Shown here: piece by piece, positions 8,433-18,218 of the stretch
Layout of the letters: each line of letters starts with the position of its first letter
How positions within the stretch are numbered: the first letter of the stretch is position 1
Program-made: the position numbers and the translations under genes
The notes under the pieces: model-generated
The model's database searches: none
Told to the model about the DNA's origin: nothing
Seen by the model: the letters and a program-made list of their open reading frames with translations, nothing else
Source: Clostridia bacterium
GTDB taxonomy: Bacteria > Bacillota > Clostridia > Peptostreptococcales > Anaerovoracaceae
Length of the DNA: 64,000 nucleotides
Assembly: GCA_902363595.1 (NCBI GenBank)
Contig: CABJAP010000002.1
Coordinates: forward strand, 296,379-360,378
Direction: 5' to 3'

Positions 8433-10700
8433 ATGGCAGATATCGTTGTCCATGGGCTGACTCAGAACAATTTGAAGCATGTTACATTCAGTATTCCAAA
8501 GGAAAAAATCACGGTGTTTACCGGTGTGTCAGGCTCCGGCAAATCCAGCATTGTTTTTGATACCATCGCCGCTGAATCCCAGCGGCAGATGAATGCGACC
8601 TACCCGCCTTTCGTCCGGTCCAGGCTCCCCAAGTATCCCAAACCGGCAGTGGAGCGTATCGACTATTTAACGCCGGCCGTGGTGGTGGACCAGTCTCCCC
8701 TGGGCGGGAATGCCCGATCTACAGTGGGAACCATCAGCGGGCTTTATGCCAGTCTGCGGCTGCTGTTTTCCAGAATTGGAAAGCCCTATGCAGGCACAGC
8801 CTCCCATTTTTCCTTCAATGACCCCAACGGCATGTGCAAAACTTGTTCCGGCCTTGGAAAGATCACAAAAGTGGATGTGGAAGCCATATTGGATCTGGAC
8901 AAGTCCTGGAATGAGGGCTGTGTGCAGGATTCTTTGTACAGGCCGGGCTCTTGGTACTGGAAGCAGTATGCGCAGTCGGGCCTGTTCGACCTGGACAAGC
9001 CGATCAGAGCGTATTCCAGCGAGGAATACAACCTCCTTCTATACGGTTCCCGCGACGGTAAAGGTGAGCCGGAGAACCCAAAGGTGACCGGGCTGTACCA
9101 CAAATACACAAAGACCCTATTAAACAGGGATATCAGCAATAAAAGCAGGCATACACAGGAGAAGTCTCAAAGCCTGGTTGTCGAAATGGAGTGTGCCGAC
9201 TGCCATGGGAAACGGCTCAACGAGGCTGTTTTAAGCTGCAAAATAAACGACTGGTCCATTGCGGATATGTGCGCCATGGAGCTGACCCAGCTTCGTGATG
9301 TCCTATCACAGATTATGGACCAAACGGTAAAAGTCCTGGTGCAGACGATGATCGAGGGCCTGGATCGGATGATCGAGATCGGCCTGCCCTATCTTCATCT
9401 GAACCGAGAAACCCCGTCTCTCTCCGGAGGTGAGGCCCAGCGGCTCAAGCTGGTGCGTTACATGGGAAGCAGTCTGACTGGGATGACCTATATTTTTGAC
9501 GAACCCAGCACAGGGATGCATCCTCGGGATGTCTACCGCATGAACAACCTGATGCTTCAGCTGCGGGACAAGGGTAACACAGTCCTGGTGGTGGAGCACG
9601 ACAAAGATGTGATTTCCATTGCGGACCACGTGATCGACGTGGGGCCGGGGGCCGGACAGAACGGCGGGGAAATTGTGTTCACCGGCAGCTGCGCAGAACT
9701 TCTCCAGGCGGACACTTTGACAGGGAAAGCCATGCTCCAGTCCCTGCCGGTAAAAGAGGAGCCCCGTCGTCCTCGAGGCAGCCTGCCGGTCCGGGATGCC
9801 TGCTTGCACAACCTAAAGCATGCAGATGTGGATATTCCGCTGGGGGTCATGACTGTGGTCACCGGCGTGGCCGGTTCTGGAAAAAGCACTTTGATCTCGC
9901 AAGTCTTTGCCAAACAGTATGAGAGCGACGTTGTGATGATCGATCAGGGCCCTATCACAGCGACAGGCCGGTCCACGCCCGCATCCTATCTGGGCTTTTT
10001 TGATGAGATTCGCAGGCTGATGGCCCGGGAAAGCGGCAAGCCCCGCAGCCTGTTCAGCTTCAATTCTGCCGGGGCCTGCCCGGTGTGCGGCGGCAAAGGC
10101 GTGATTGTTACCGAGCTGGCGTTCATGGATCCCATCGTGACTGAGTGTGAGGCTTGCGGCGGCGTTCGCTATAACCAGGAGGCCCTAGCCTGCACCTACA
10201 AGGGAAAAAACATCGTTGAACTGCTGAGCCTGACTGCATCTCAGGCGATGGAGGTATTTGAGGATGCTAAGATTAAGAAGCGGCTGAAAGTAATGGAGCA
10301 GGTGGGATTATCTTATCTTACCCTGGGCCAGCCGCTCAGTACCCTTTCCGGCGGCGAACGCCAGAGAATCAAGCTTGCAAAAAAACTGGGGAAGAAGGGG
10401 AGCATCATTGTGATGGACGAGCCGACAACCGGACTGCACATGTCCGATACTCAAAATCTGCTCAAGCTGTTCGACATGATCGTTTCCCGGGGCAACACGC
10501 TGGTGATCATCGAGCATAACCTGGATGTGATGAAGCAGGCAGACTGGATCATCGACATCGGACCTGACGGCGGAAACAACGGCGGCCAAGTCGTATTCAC
10601 GGGAACCCCAATGGAAATGCTGCGCAGCGCGAAAACGCTGACAGCGGACAGTCTGCGGGCTTCCTTAACAGAAGAGAAAGCGGCTTCGCCTCACTGCTGA
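8433..10700 (+). CDS. Short UvrA paralogue (ABC ATPase, excinuclease UvrA-like)
   Basis: The 755-residue product is well below the roughly 940 residues of canonical UvrA. It has two ABC ATPase modules with Walker A motifs GVSGSGKSS and GVAGSGKST, and signature motifs LSGGEAQR and LSGGERQR. CxxC zinc-finger pairs typical of UvrA are present (CKTC...CADC and CPVC...CEAC). The short length fits the UvrA paralogue class that lacks the UvrB-binding region; members of that class are linked to resistance against DNA-intercalating drugs, so a role in ordinary nucleotide excision repair is less likely. The ATG at 8433 is preferred over 8397 because of aaaagagg at 8416-8423. Confidence 0.88.
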   Translation: MADIVVHGLTQNNLKHVTFSIPKEKITVFTGVSGSGKSSIVFDTIAAESQRQMNATYPPFVRSRLPKYPKPAVERIDYLTPAVVVDQSPLGGNARSTVGTISGLYASLRLLFSRIGKPYAGTASHFSFNDPNGMCKTCSGLGKITKVDVEAILDLDKSWNEGCVQDSLYRPGSWYWKQYAQSGLFDLDKPIRAYSSEEYNLLLYGSRDGKGEPENPKVTGLYHKYTKTLLNRDISNKSRHTQEKSQSLVVEMECADCHGKRLNEAVLSCKINDWSIADMCAMELTQLRDVLSQIMDQTVKVLVQTMIEGLDRMIEIGLPYLHLNRETPSLSGGEAQRLKLVRYMGSSLTGMTYIFDEPSTGMHPRDVYRMNNLMLQLRDKGNTVLVVEHDKDVISIADHVIDVGPGAGQNGGEIVFTGSCAELLQADTLTGKAMLQSLPVKEEPRRPRGSLPVRDACLHNLKHADVDIPLGVMTVVTGVAGSGKSTLISQVFAKQYESDVVMIDQGPITATGRSTPASYLGFFDEIRRLMARESGKPRSLFSFNSAGACPVCGGKGVIVTELAFMDPIVTECEACGGVRYNQEALACTYKGKNIVELLSLTASQAMEVFEDAKIKKRLKVMEQVGLSYLTLGQPLSTLSGGERQRIKLAKKLGKKGSIIVMDEPTTGLHMSDTQNLLKLFDMIVSRGNTLVIIEHNLDVMKQADWIIDIGPDGGNNGGQVVFTGTPMEMLRSAKTLTADSLRASLTEEKAASPHC

Positions 10701-10891
10701 CAGGTGGATCAGACCCTGGCGGGCACTCGTAAAGAGAGTTTATTTTCCAGATTATCATCTGACGCCGGAGTATCCCTATCCGGCTACATATGAGTACGTT
10801 TTGGCATTATATAAATGTATATTAACATAATACCTTGTTGTAAGCGAAAAGACCAATCAAGAGAAACAGATACACCGCCAAAAAGGTGCAG
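10701..10891. other. Spacer downstream of the UvrA-like gene
   Basis: No gene or clear signal seen up to the terminator at 10892. Confidence 0.4.
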
Positions 10892-10939
10892 AAGGGAGCA
10901 TATCCATTAACATTTATCTGATGTGATATGCTCCCTTTT
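10892..10939 (+). terminator. Terminator downstream of the UvrA-like gene
   Basis: A 13-bp perfect stem, AAGGGAGCATATC / GATATGCTCCCTT, followed by T residues. It lies about 190 bp after the stop codon. Confidence 0.75.
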
Positions 10940-10952
10940 GCCTTTGATTTCT

Positions 10953-10981
10953 TTTTCAGCACCTGCACATTCTGTTATAAT
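10953..10981 (+). promoter_or_regulatory. Candidate promoter for the ECF sigma operon
   Basis: TTTTCA and a perfect TATAAT (10976-10981) are 17 bp apart, about 90 bp upstream of the sigma factor start. The -35 match is only 4 of 6. Confidence 0.4.
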
Positions 10982-11069
10982 TTCATGAGATTGTTAGATT
11001 CTCCTGTTTTGTTTCGTAGTAATAAGTGATTAATCAAACAGGCCGGTCAGAAATTGGGAGGAAGTAATA

Positions 11070-11648
11070 TTGGATATAAATCATGATAATTTTTTCGCTG
11101 AGCTCAGACGGAAAAACCCTGAATCCATCGAGTTTATTGTTCATGAATATGGCTCTTTGATCAAAAGTGTGATTTACAAATACCTGTACAGCGACAAAGA
11201 AGCGCTGGACGAATGCTTTAATGATATACTGCTTGCCATCTGGAATAATCCGGATAAATTCGATGATAAGAAAAGCAATTTCAAGAACTGGATTTGTGCA
11301 ATCGCAAAATATCGGGCGATCGATGCGCTTCGCAGAGAAAAGAAACGCAGTGAACGTTTTGTCAGCATTGGAGATCAGCAGGATATCGATTGGCTGAATG
11401 GTTTTCATCCTTTTGATAGCGGCATGGATGGTATCGATGAGTCAACTGGCGAGCTTGAAAAGCTTTTGAGCTGTTTGTCTGAGGAAGATAAAGACCTGTT
11501 TTTTCGAAGATATATGGAAGATCAATCGATCGAGGAGATATCCCAAGCGAAAAACATGAAACCTGGTCTTATATACTCTCGCATTTCACGGGGAAAGAAA
11601 AAAATCAAAAATCAAATGAAGTGCCAAAGCGGAGGTGTGATAAAATGA
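11070..11648 (+). CDS. ECF-family RNA polymerase sigma factor
   Basis: The 192-residue protein contains sigma region 2 (residues about 22-95, ending DALRREKKRSER) and region 4 (about 130-185, SIEEISQAKNMKPGLIYSRISRGKKKI), with no region 3. It starts with TTG behind gggaggaag. It shares an ATGA overlap with the next gene, a membrane protein placed like an anti-sigma factor. The inducing signal is unknown. Confidence 0.9.
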   Translation: MDINHDNFFAELRRKNPESIEFIVHEYGSLIKSVIYKYLYSDKEALDECFNDILLAIWNNPDKFDDKKSNFKNWICAIAKYRAIDALRREKKRSERFVSIGDQQDIDWLNGFHPFDSGMDGIDESTGELEKLLSCLSEEDKDLFFRRYMEDQSIEEISQAKNMKPGLIYSRISRGKKKIKNQMKCQSGGVIK

Positions 11649-12631
11649 AGGATAACTACTCGCATATAAATTTTGACGCCTTTTTAACAGAAGAGGACCA
11701 CATACTGACAGAAGCTGAGAAAGAAGCTTATATTAAGAATTTCTACAAACGCGCAGCCCTGAGACAGAACGAAGGGACAGGCCATAAACCTGCAATAGGA
11801 CGATTCAGCCGCAAGTTCATAGTTCTGGCCGCAGCGCTGGTAATGATTTTGTCATTCGGTGCGGTTGCTTATGCAGCCGGTTGGTTTAATCTGGGAGTGA
11901 TCAATACAAAGTATGACAAATATGAATTGACTGCAGTAGAGGATTCTGCACAGTATAAAGCTGCAAAAGAAATGATGGATTATTATAACAGTCTTTCTCA
12001 AGAGGAACTTATTGCGCTTGACAATGGAACGTTTGAGGATACTGGAACAACAGATGAAAAAGAAAAGTCGATCACGTTCAGAGCTCCTACGGAAAAAGAG
12101 AAGGCTGTACTCGAAAAATATGGACTTGAATTTGTACGGACTCACTATTATGTGAATTCGGCAAAGAAGGCATTAGATCAGGTTGGAATCGGAAATATCC
12201 TGGGGGAGTTTTGGGATATTAACGAGCTGAAATCAAAGGATGATAATGTGTATAATGATGGATATATCTATACGGATAAAGGAACCGTAACCATAATTGG
12301 CGGCGGTGAATCTCCTGAAGCTCCAATATATTGGGAATTGCATATGATTCCGAGAAATGTGTATCTTTCTCCATGGAGTGCTTTTACCTTTCCGGAAGAA
12401 AAGGAACGCCCTGAATATACGGAGTGGAACTTTACAACAATGGACGGATATCAGGTTAAAGCAAATTCTTATAAAAGCAACTCTGGCCGCAACTTCAAAG
12501 CTCTGATCATTACTGAGACGCATACGATAGAGCTGTTATATCAATTCACGCCAGAAAAGCAAAGCAGCGATTTATCAAATCAGGATTTTGAAAGCCTGAT
12601 TGAAAAGTTGGATTTATCAAAGCTCTCCTAA
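11645..12631 (+). CDS. Single-pass membrane protein, probable cognate anti-sigma factor
   Basis: The 328-residue protein has an N-terminal cytoplasmic part (about residues 1-55), one membrane helix (about 56-80, ending GAVAYAAGW) and a large extracytoplasmic domain of about 245 residues. This layout matches DUF4179-type proteins that follow ECF sigma genes in Clostridia and are presumed to hold the sigma factor at the membrane. The ATG at 11645 overlaps the sigma stop codon. There is no HxxxCxxC zinc anti-sigma motif, so the binding mode is probably different. Confidence 0.75.
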   Translation: MKDNYSHINFDAFLTEEDHILTEAEKEAYIKNFYKRAALRQNEGTGHKPAIGRFSRKFIVLAAALVMILSFGAVAYAAGWFNLGVINTKYDKYELTAVEDSAQYKAAKEMMDYYNSLSQEELIALDNGTFEDTGTTDEKEKSITFRAPTEKEKAVLEKYGLEFVRTHYYVNSAKKALDQVGIGNILGEFWDINELKSKDDNVYNDGYIYTDKGTVTIIGGGESPEAPIYWELHMIPRNVYLSPWSAFTFPEEKERPEYTEWNFTTMDGYQVKANSYKSNSGRNFKALIITETHTIELLYQFTPEKQSSDLSNQDFESLIEKLDLSKLS

Positions 12632-12656
12632 GCAGCGAGGTTCTATTGTATAGAGT

Positions 12657-12702
12657 AAAGGGGTTGCCACATTCGTGAAAATGAATGCGACGGCCCTTTT
12701 TT
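12657..12702 (+). terminator. Terminator after the sigma/anti-sigma operon
   Basis: An imperfect stem beginning AAAGGGG and ending CCCTTTTTT, with an inner CATTC / GAATG stem, closes 25 bp after the stop codon and has a six-T run. Confidence 0.8.
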
Positions 12703-12830
12703 CGATTCCATTTTGTGAACTGTTGGGAAGAGGTAATGCATGGATAATCTGATAGAGATGTTTGGAAATCAAAGTGCTTTCAAAGGAACTGGCCTTTTGT
12801 AGAAAGTTAAAATCCAGAAACATGCAAGCG

Positions 12831-14087
12831 CTACCCATCTGCAACCTGTTCCTGATCCAAAGGCATATATAAAAACAGCTGAAATTCCCCGTTTTCGGTT
12901 TGTATGTCCATGCTTCCCTGATAACGGGTGACGACTTCCCGGATGCTTCTCAGCCCAAAGCCGTGTTTCTCTTTGTCTGCCTTGCTGGTATCCGGCAGGG
13001 CGTTTTCTCCGTCCGCCCGCGTTTCACCGGGAAGGGGGTTGATGACACTGACCGCGAAAATGCCTTTTTGCGCACGCAGCCTGAGGACAGTGCGGCGCTG
13101 GTTCTGCGGCAGCTTTTGGCACGCTTCTGCCGCATTATCCAGAGCATTGGCCAGCAGAGCGCAGATGTCCGCTTTTTCAAAGGGAAGAGGGTCTGGAATA
13201 TCTGCTTTCACATCAAAGGAAATGTTTTTCTGCTCCATGAGGGCGGCTTTGGTGCTGAGTACCGCATTGACGGTTTGGTCGCCGCAATAATGAAGGGTCC
13301 CCTTTATGGCAGGACTTTCGATCAGCTTTGCCAAATAAGCGTCCTTTTCCTCATCCGGAAGGGAGGCCAAAGCCTGCAGATGATTGGACAGATCGTGGCG
13401 CAGCCTTCTGACCTCGAATTGCTGCTGTTCCATGGAGGCGTAATAGCGTTTGTTCATTTCCCCCACAATGCTGTCCCTTTCCAGGCGGCGTTGTTTAGCC
13501 AGCACGGTGATGGCCCACAGGAGCCCAACAAAGGAAAGGAAGGCGATGAAAAGACAGGCAAGAGGGGCATAGGAAAACGAAGGGGTCGATATATAAAAAG
13601 GACTGATGAGCAAAACCAGAGAGCAGGTGATGCCAAGGGGCGTAAGGGTTAAAAGAAGCAGCAGCTTCCAGAGCGCGGGGGACAGTTCATAGTCCTTTGG
13701 AGGAGCGGCGCGCCGCATGGCAAGATAAAGCAGGCACCAGAAGCAAAGCCGCAGGATAATGGAGGTCTTGAAGTGGACATCCGTTGTTTCATCCAGGAAG
13801 GCATTGAGTGCCAGAGCCGTGCTGGCAAACATAAGCCCAATGGTGAGCCGCTGCAGCAGCGGCCCTTTGCAGCAAAGAAGGACCGCGGCCATGAAAAAGA
13901 GAAGTGTAGGCGGCAGGTTGAAAGGATCGCCAAGAAAGATGACCATGGAAACCAAAACGAAATGTCCCAGATACAGGAGTGCCATCCGCCAAATCCCCCT
14001 GCCGGCTGGCAGCAGAAGACCGGAAGCTTTCATGGCAAGCCAAGCAGTGGGAAAAAGAAAGAAATTCATGGGGTGAGTCAGAAACAT
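12831..14087 (-). CDS. Sensor histidine kinase, AgrC/VirS type (GHKL ATPase)
   Basis: The 418-residue kinase has six or seven N-terminal membrane helices (residues about 5-200) and a coiled linker. The H-box reads RRLRHDLSNHLQAL, and the GHKL ATPase domain has NALDNAAEAC and GFGLRSI. This is the HPK10 type that partners LytTR regulators and usually senses peptides. It overlaps its regulator gene at 14087-14089. The BceAB-like transporter starts about 200 bp from the pair's promoter end, in the opposite direction, so peptide-antibiotic sensing is plausible. Confidence 0.92.
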   Translation of the reverse strand: MFLTHPMNFFLFPTAWLAMKASGLLLPAGRGIWRMALLYLGHFVLVSMVIFLGDPFNLPPTLLFFMAAVLLCCKGPLLQRLTIGLMFASTALALNAFLDETTDVHFKTSIILRLCFWCLLYLAMRRAAPPKDYELSPALWKLLLLLTLTPLGITCSLVLLISPFYISTPSFSYAPLACLFIAFLSFVGLLWAITVLAKQRRLERDSIVGEMNKRYYASMEQQQFEVRRLRHDLSNHLQALASLPDEEKDAYLAKLIESPAIKGTLHYCGDQTVNAVLSTKAALMEQKNISFDVKADIPDPLPFEKADICALLANALDNAAEACQKLPQNQRRTVLRLRAQKGIFAVSVINPLPGETRADGENALPDTSKADKEKHGFGLRSIREVVTRYQGSMDIQTENGEFQLFLYMPLDQEQVADG

Positions 14088-14806
14088 CAGAACGCACCTC
14101 CCAGCATGGCGCGGGCCAGTTTTTTGGAGGCTTCTTCTTTCAGTGCCCGGCTCATGGGAAGCTGGATTCCTGAGATGGTGACTGCGGATGCGGAAATATG
14201 TTCCACCGCGGAAGCATTTACCAGATAGCGCTGGTGGATTCGCACAAAATCGTTTCCCACCTTTGCCGCCACAAGGTCCAGTTTGTCGTAAAAGGTGTAT
14301 TCTTTTTCAGCAGTAACCAGGTGAACGAGCCGTTTTTCGCTGTAAAAGTAGAGGATGTCCCTGCAGGCCAGCTTAAAGGTCCCGTCAATATTGTGAAAAG
14401 CAAAGAAGGCATCTGCCTGCTCCTGCTCCATGCGGCGGATCCGCTCCATCAGCTCACGGAGCCTTTCCGGGTCAGCGGGTTTGAGGATGTAATCCAGGGC
14501 CCCGGTGCGGTAGCCGTCAAAAACGTAGTCCGGGTAACCGGTGACGAAAACGATCATAAGCTTCCGGTTGAACTTGCGAATTTCCAGAGCTGTTTCCATG
14601 CCGCTCTGTTCTTTCATCTCCACATCTAAAAACAGCAGATCAATTTCTCCGGGGTGTTTGGCCAGCCAGCTTGCGGCCCGTTTCCCCGAATTGAATTCAT
14701 ACACAATGCTTTCCACTCCTTCATAAAGAATTTTTTCCAGCTGAAAGCGCAGGGCGTCTCTTGCCTTTGTTTCATCGTCGCACAAGGCGATTCTCAGCAT
14801 ATTCAT
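14087..14806 (-). CDS. LytTR-family response regulator
   Basis: The 239-residue protein has an N-terminal receiver (LRIALCDDE acid pocket, LLFLDVEM phospho-acceptor, LKPAD lysine) and a C-terminal LytTR DNA-binding domain (about 135-235, including FVRIHQRYLVNASAV). I chose the ATG at 14806, not the longer reading frame, because GGAAGGA lies just upstream of it. It pairs with the AgrC-like kinase. The divergent ABC transporter operon is the likely target. Confidence 0.93.
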   Translation of the reverse strand: MNMLRIALCDDETKARDALRFQLEKILYEGVESIVYEFNSGKRAASWLAKHPGEIDLLFLDVEMKEQSGMETALEIRKFNRKLMIVFVTGYPDYVFDGYRTGALDYILKPADPERLRELMERIRRMEQEQADAFFAFHNIDGTFKLACRDILYFYSEKRLVHLVTAEKEYTFYDKLDLVAAKVGNDFVRIHQRYLVNASAVEHISASAVTISGIQLPMSRALKEEASKKLARAMLGGAF

Positions 14807-14897
14807 TCCATCCTTCCCTCTATATTTTCTGAGTATGAGTATAGCACAAAGATGCTGAATTTTACATGAAAAGAACAAAACTTTGCAAAGCCTGCAA

Positions 14898-14949
14898 GGC
14901 AGATTCCAAAGATTACACCCAATCTGCAAACTATGACATGGCAGATTCC
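14898..14949 (+). promoter_or_regulatory. Direct repeat between the LytTR regulator and the ABC transporter
   Basis: Two identical GGCAGATTCC boxes lie at 14898-14907 and 14940-14949, 42 bp apart (four helical turns), with a partial inverted copy (AATCTGC) between them. They occupy the divergent spacer and could bind the adjacent regulator. They do not match the published LytTR consensus that I know. Confidence 0.4.
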
Positions 14950-15009
14950 GCAGCTGTTTTTCTGTGGTAAGGTAAGGACATCAAAACAGAGAAAAAGGAG
15001 AGTTAGAAT

Positions 15010-15756
15010 ATGCTGCATGTAAAAGATTTGCGCAAGTCCTATATGGTGGGCCGGGAAACCTACCCGGTGCTGAAAGGGATCAATTTGTCCGTCGCTCAGG
15101 GAGAGTTCGTGGCCGTTATGGGGCCGTCGGGTTCGGGAAAGAGCACGCTGCTCAACTGTATTTCCTGCTATATTCCCTTTGATGAGGGAAAGATCGTCCT
15201 CGGCGGCCGGGAGCTGAAAAATCTCAGCGAGGAGGAGCTGGCGAAGGTGCGCAATGAAAAGCTGGGGTTCGTTTTTCAGGACTTCATGCTCCTGGACGGA
15301 CTCAATATCCGGGAAAACATTTTGCTGCCCAGCATCATCAACGGCAATGTGGGGAAGAAGGAAGAGAAGCTGGCCGATGACCTTTTGAACATCTTTGGAA
15401 TCGAGCATATCAAGGATAAATTTCCTGCCGACGTGTCGGGCGGGGAGCGGCAGAGGACCGCGGTGGCCCGGGCGCTGATCAACAATCCGCTGATGATCCT
15501 TGCCGATGAACCGACAGGAAACCTGGACAGCAAATCCAGCCGGGCGGTAATCGAATCTTTCCGGGAAGCGATCAACAAGCTGGATGCCACCATTTTGATG
15601 GTGACCCACGATAGTTTTTCCGCGTCCTTCTGCGACCGGGTGGTCTTGCTGCAGGATGGGACTGTTTATCGGAACATGGAAAAGGGCGAGAGCCGGGAAG
15701 CGTTCCACGATCAGCTGCTGCTTGCGATTAAGGAAATGAGCGGTGATACCAAATGA
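15010..15756 (+). CDS. ABC transporter ATP-binding protein, BceA-like
   Basis: The 248-residue ATPase has Walker A GPSGSGKST, signature VSGGERQR, Walker B LILADEP-type sequence and the switch His in VTHD. It belongs to the LolD/BceA class that powers peptide-antibiotic resistance exporters. It overlaps the permease gene by four bases. A good aaaggag site precedes the ATG. Confidence 0.93.
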   Translation: MLHVKDLRKSYMVGRETYPVLKGINLSVAQGEFVAVMGPSGSGKSTLLNCISCYIPFDEGKIVLGGRELKNLSEEELAKVRNEKLGFVFQDFMLLDGLNIRENILLPSIINGNVGKKEEKLADDLLNIFGIEHIKDKFPADVSGGERQRTAVARALINNPLMILADEPTGNLDSKSSRAVIESFREAINKLDATILMVTHDSFSASFCDRVVLLQDGTVYRNMEKGESREAFHDQLLLAIKEMSGDTK

Positions 15757-17864
15757 TGACCATGAAAGCGATACAGAGAAAATTAAGAAAACACAACCGA
15801 AAACAATATTCCCTCTATGCTTTTTGCAATTTTATTTCCTTAATGCTGATCACGGCATATTCGGCGATGATGTTTTCACCCACTGTGCTGAGCGTGCTTC
15901 CGGAAGGGGGAGACAGCCGAAAACAGATGATCGCCATTTTTGTCCTGGCCTGTGTGGGCTGTGTGGTCTTTACCATTTATTCCGCAGGGCTGTTCTTTCG
16001 GAAAAAGTCCAAGGAAATCGGGATCATGATGGCTCTAGGAGCATCCAAGCAGCGGCTGGCCCCGGGAGTGATTTCAGAAACTGCCATTGTCAGCGGCCTT
16101 TCCGCACTGGCAGGGACAGTCTGTGGTATGCCCTTCGCGTGGCTGATCTGGCAGGCTTTCCGCCTGCTTGTGGTGGACAGCGCGGAAATGAAACTGACCT
16201 TTGACTTTTCCTGTCTGCTGCTTTCGGTCTTATTCATGGCGCTGGTCATCGGCGCGGCCATTATTTTGGGTATCCGCTATCTCAACCGGACCAATATCAT
16301 GGACGTGGTTCACGAAGAACACAAGAATGAGCCGGTACGGCAGGTAGGGAGAAAGTGCGGCATTTTGGGGATCGTGATCCTGCTGATCGGCGCAGTTGTG
16401 GGATACAGCGCAAGCGGCATCTACAAACAACTCTTCCAGGCATATGCGCCTGAGTGGCTCAATGTTCTCTATGCGCCGGTGCTTTTGGGGCTTTATATGA
16501 TCCTTCTCCATACTGTGGTCAATGGCTGGCGGCAGCGCAGGAGTCATTACAAGGGGATCATATCCAGGAGCATGATGAAGTTCCAGGGCCGGCAGACGGT
16601 CAACAATATGTTGGTAGTAACGGTTCTCATTGCAGGCGCCTGCTTCGGCGCGTTCTATCTTCCCATGATGGGCACCGGACAGATCCTCGAAACCAATTCC
16701 AGACCTTACGATTACGCCTTTTTTTATCCGCAGGGAAACCACTTTGCGGAACGGGAAAACATCGAAGCCATGGCGGAAAAGCGGGAATTGGCCATAAAGG
16801 ATTATGAGAAGGCGGCCTACATTGCCCTGGGGATGGACGGCCAGGAAGAAGTGGAGGACGAAGGACAGAAGTTTCATATAGAGTATACAGAGTTTCTTTC
16901 GGAAGGGCGATTTTTTTCCGAAAGCGATTTTTCCAGGGTGACCGGGAAAAAAGCGGAGGTCCCGCGTGGGCAGTACATGACCGTCGGTGATAGTGAGGGC
17001 AATGCGCTCTACGCCAGAAAGGATACCGGTCTGCTGACCAATATGACGACGAAAAAGCAAATTGCGGTGGAGTATGGAGGCGTCGTGCCCTACGGGATAC
17101 TCTACATCGGATCGGACCGTACTTACTATGTTCTGGACGACCGGGACTACGCAGCCATATCCAAAGGGCTTGCGGGCGAGTGGAAAGAGGGCGCAGCCTT
17201 TTTCAACATCAAAGGAGAGGACGATTACAGCTTTGCCAGAGAACTTTACCATGGGTTTATCGATTCTATGGATGAGGAAGAGCCGACAAACAGCGTTTAT
17301 GACCGTGTCTATAAATACAGCCGCAATCAAAAAGGAGAGGTCTATTGGGGCGATACGGATGAAATGACCCGGCTGTCCTTCGATAATCCGGACTCCACAG
17401 AATTCCGCCAGTATTGGGCATATATGCCGAAAATCAGAATAATGGACCAAAACGATTATATGAAGACCTTTGCCGTATTCTTGATGATGTTCCTATTTAT
17501 CGCGATCATCTGCATGTTGTCGGCTCTGGTGATCTGTTACACCCGGTGCATGACCATTGCCATCAATAATCGCTATGTTTTTGATGATTTGAAGCGCTTG
17601 GGCGCGTCCCCCAAGTTCCTGGGCAGAGAGCTGAGAAGCCAGGCCGGCAAGGTGTTTACGGTTCCGGCGATCGTGGGCATGTCCATGATGTATCTGCTCT
17701 ATATAATGATCATGTATGCCAATGACGGCGGCTTTTCCAAAAGCGAAATCGCCGGACTGGGCGTGTGCCTGGGAGTGGAAGTTCTCTTCGGCCTGATTGT
17801 ATTCGCGGTTTACCGTATTACCTGCGCCAAGATGCGTCATCAGCTGGGGATCGCGAAAGGTTAG
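15753..17864 (+). CDS. ABC transporter permease, BceB-like
   Basis: The 703-residue permease has ten predicted membrane helices in a 1+3+... BceB layout: FtsX-like blocks near residues 15-310 and 565-700, separated by a large extracytoplasmic domain (about 315-565). The large external domain between helices 7 and 8 is the hallmark of bacitracin or lantibiotic detoxification exporters. With the ATPase and the LytTR two-component system it forms a likely antimicrobial-peptide resistance unit. Its substrate is unknown. Confidence 0.9.
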   Translation: MMTMKAIQRKLRKHNRKQYSLYAFCNFISLMLITAYSAMMFSPTVLSVLPEGGDSRKQMIAIFVLACVGCVVFTIYSAGLFFRKKSKEIGIMMALGASKQRLAPGVISETAIVSGLSALAGTVCGMPFAWLIWQAFRLLVVDSAEMKLTFDFSCLLLSVLFMALVIGAAIILGIRYLNRTNIMDVVHEEHKNEPVRQVGRKCGILGIVILLIGAVVGYSASGIYKQLFQAYAPEWLNVLYAPVLLGLYMILLHTVVNGWRQRRSHYKGIISRSMMKFQGRQTVNNMLVVTVLIAGACFGAFYLPMMGTGQILETNSRPYDYAFFYPQGNHFAERENIEAMAEKRELAIKDYEKAAYIALGMDGQEEVEDEGQKFHIEYTEFLSEGRFFSESDFSRVTGKKAEVPRGQYMTVGDSEGNALYARKDTGLLTNMTTKKQIAVEYGGVVPYGILYIGSDRTYYVLDDRDYAAISKGLAGEWKEGAAFFNIKGEDDYSFARELYHGFIDSMDEEEPTNSVYDRVYKYSRNQKGEVYWGDTDEMTRLSFDNPDSTEFRQYWAYMPKIRIMDQNDYMKTFAVFLMMFLFIAIICMLSALVICYTRCMTIAINNRYVFDDLKRLGASPKFLGRELRSQAGKVFTVPAIVGMSMMYLLYIMIMYANDGGFSKSEIAGLGVCLGVEVLFGLIVFAVYRITCAKMRHQLGIAKG

Positions 17865-18218
17865 GATAAGGGGCCGGAGCATCGAGGGGGCCGGAAGCTG
17901 CCGGGAGTCCTTCCTGGCTATTAGTGGATGTGTATTGTTTTTATACCTTGCAAGCCACGTCGCAGCAAGATTCAGTATTTTTTACCCCGCGGCAACGCCG
18001 TATTAAATGGTAAAAATACTATACGATATTCTCCATTGAGTGCGGCATTGCCGCAAAGTTGAATATCGTGAAATTTTTTCGTCATGGCAAAAAAATTATA
18101 GGCTCCGAGCAACGGCAGCCGCATGAAGCAGATTAGTTTGCCATGCGCCAGCCCTCTCACCATTTCGGCCCCGGCCCGCGGCGGGCCGGCCCGCCGACTT
18201 AATGGCCAAAAACACTTT
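17865..18218. other. Gene-free stretch with GC-rich palindrome
   Basis: No plausible gene is present. It holds a GC-rich palindrome around 18170-18196 (ggccccggcccgcggcgggc). A similar GC-rich stretch also precedes the second repeat copy near 52.1 kb. Confidence 0.45.

Noticed and set aside
16230..17450. Long minus-strand ORF inside the BceB-like permease gene
   Set aside because: Antisense shadow of a well-supported permease; no ribosome site or family resemblance.
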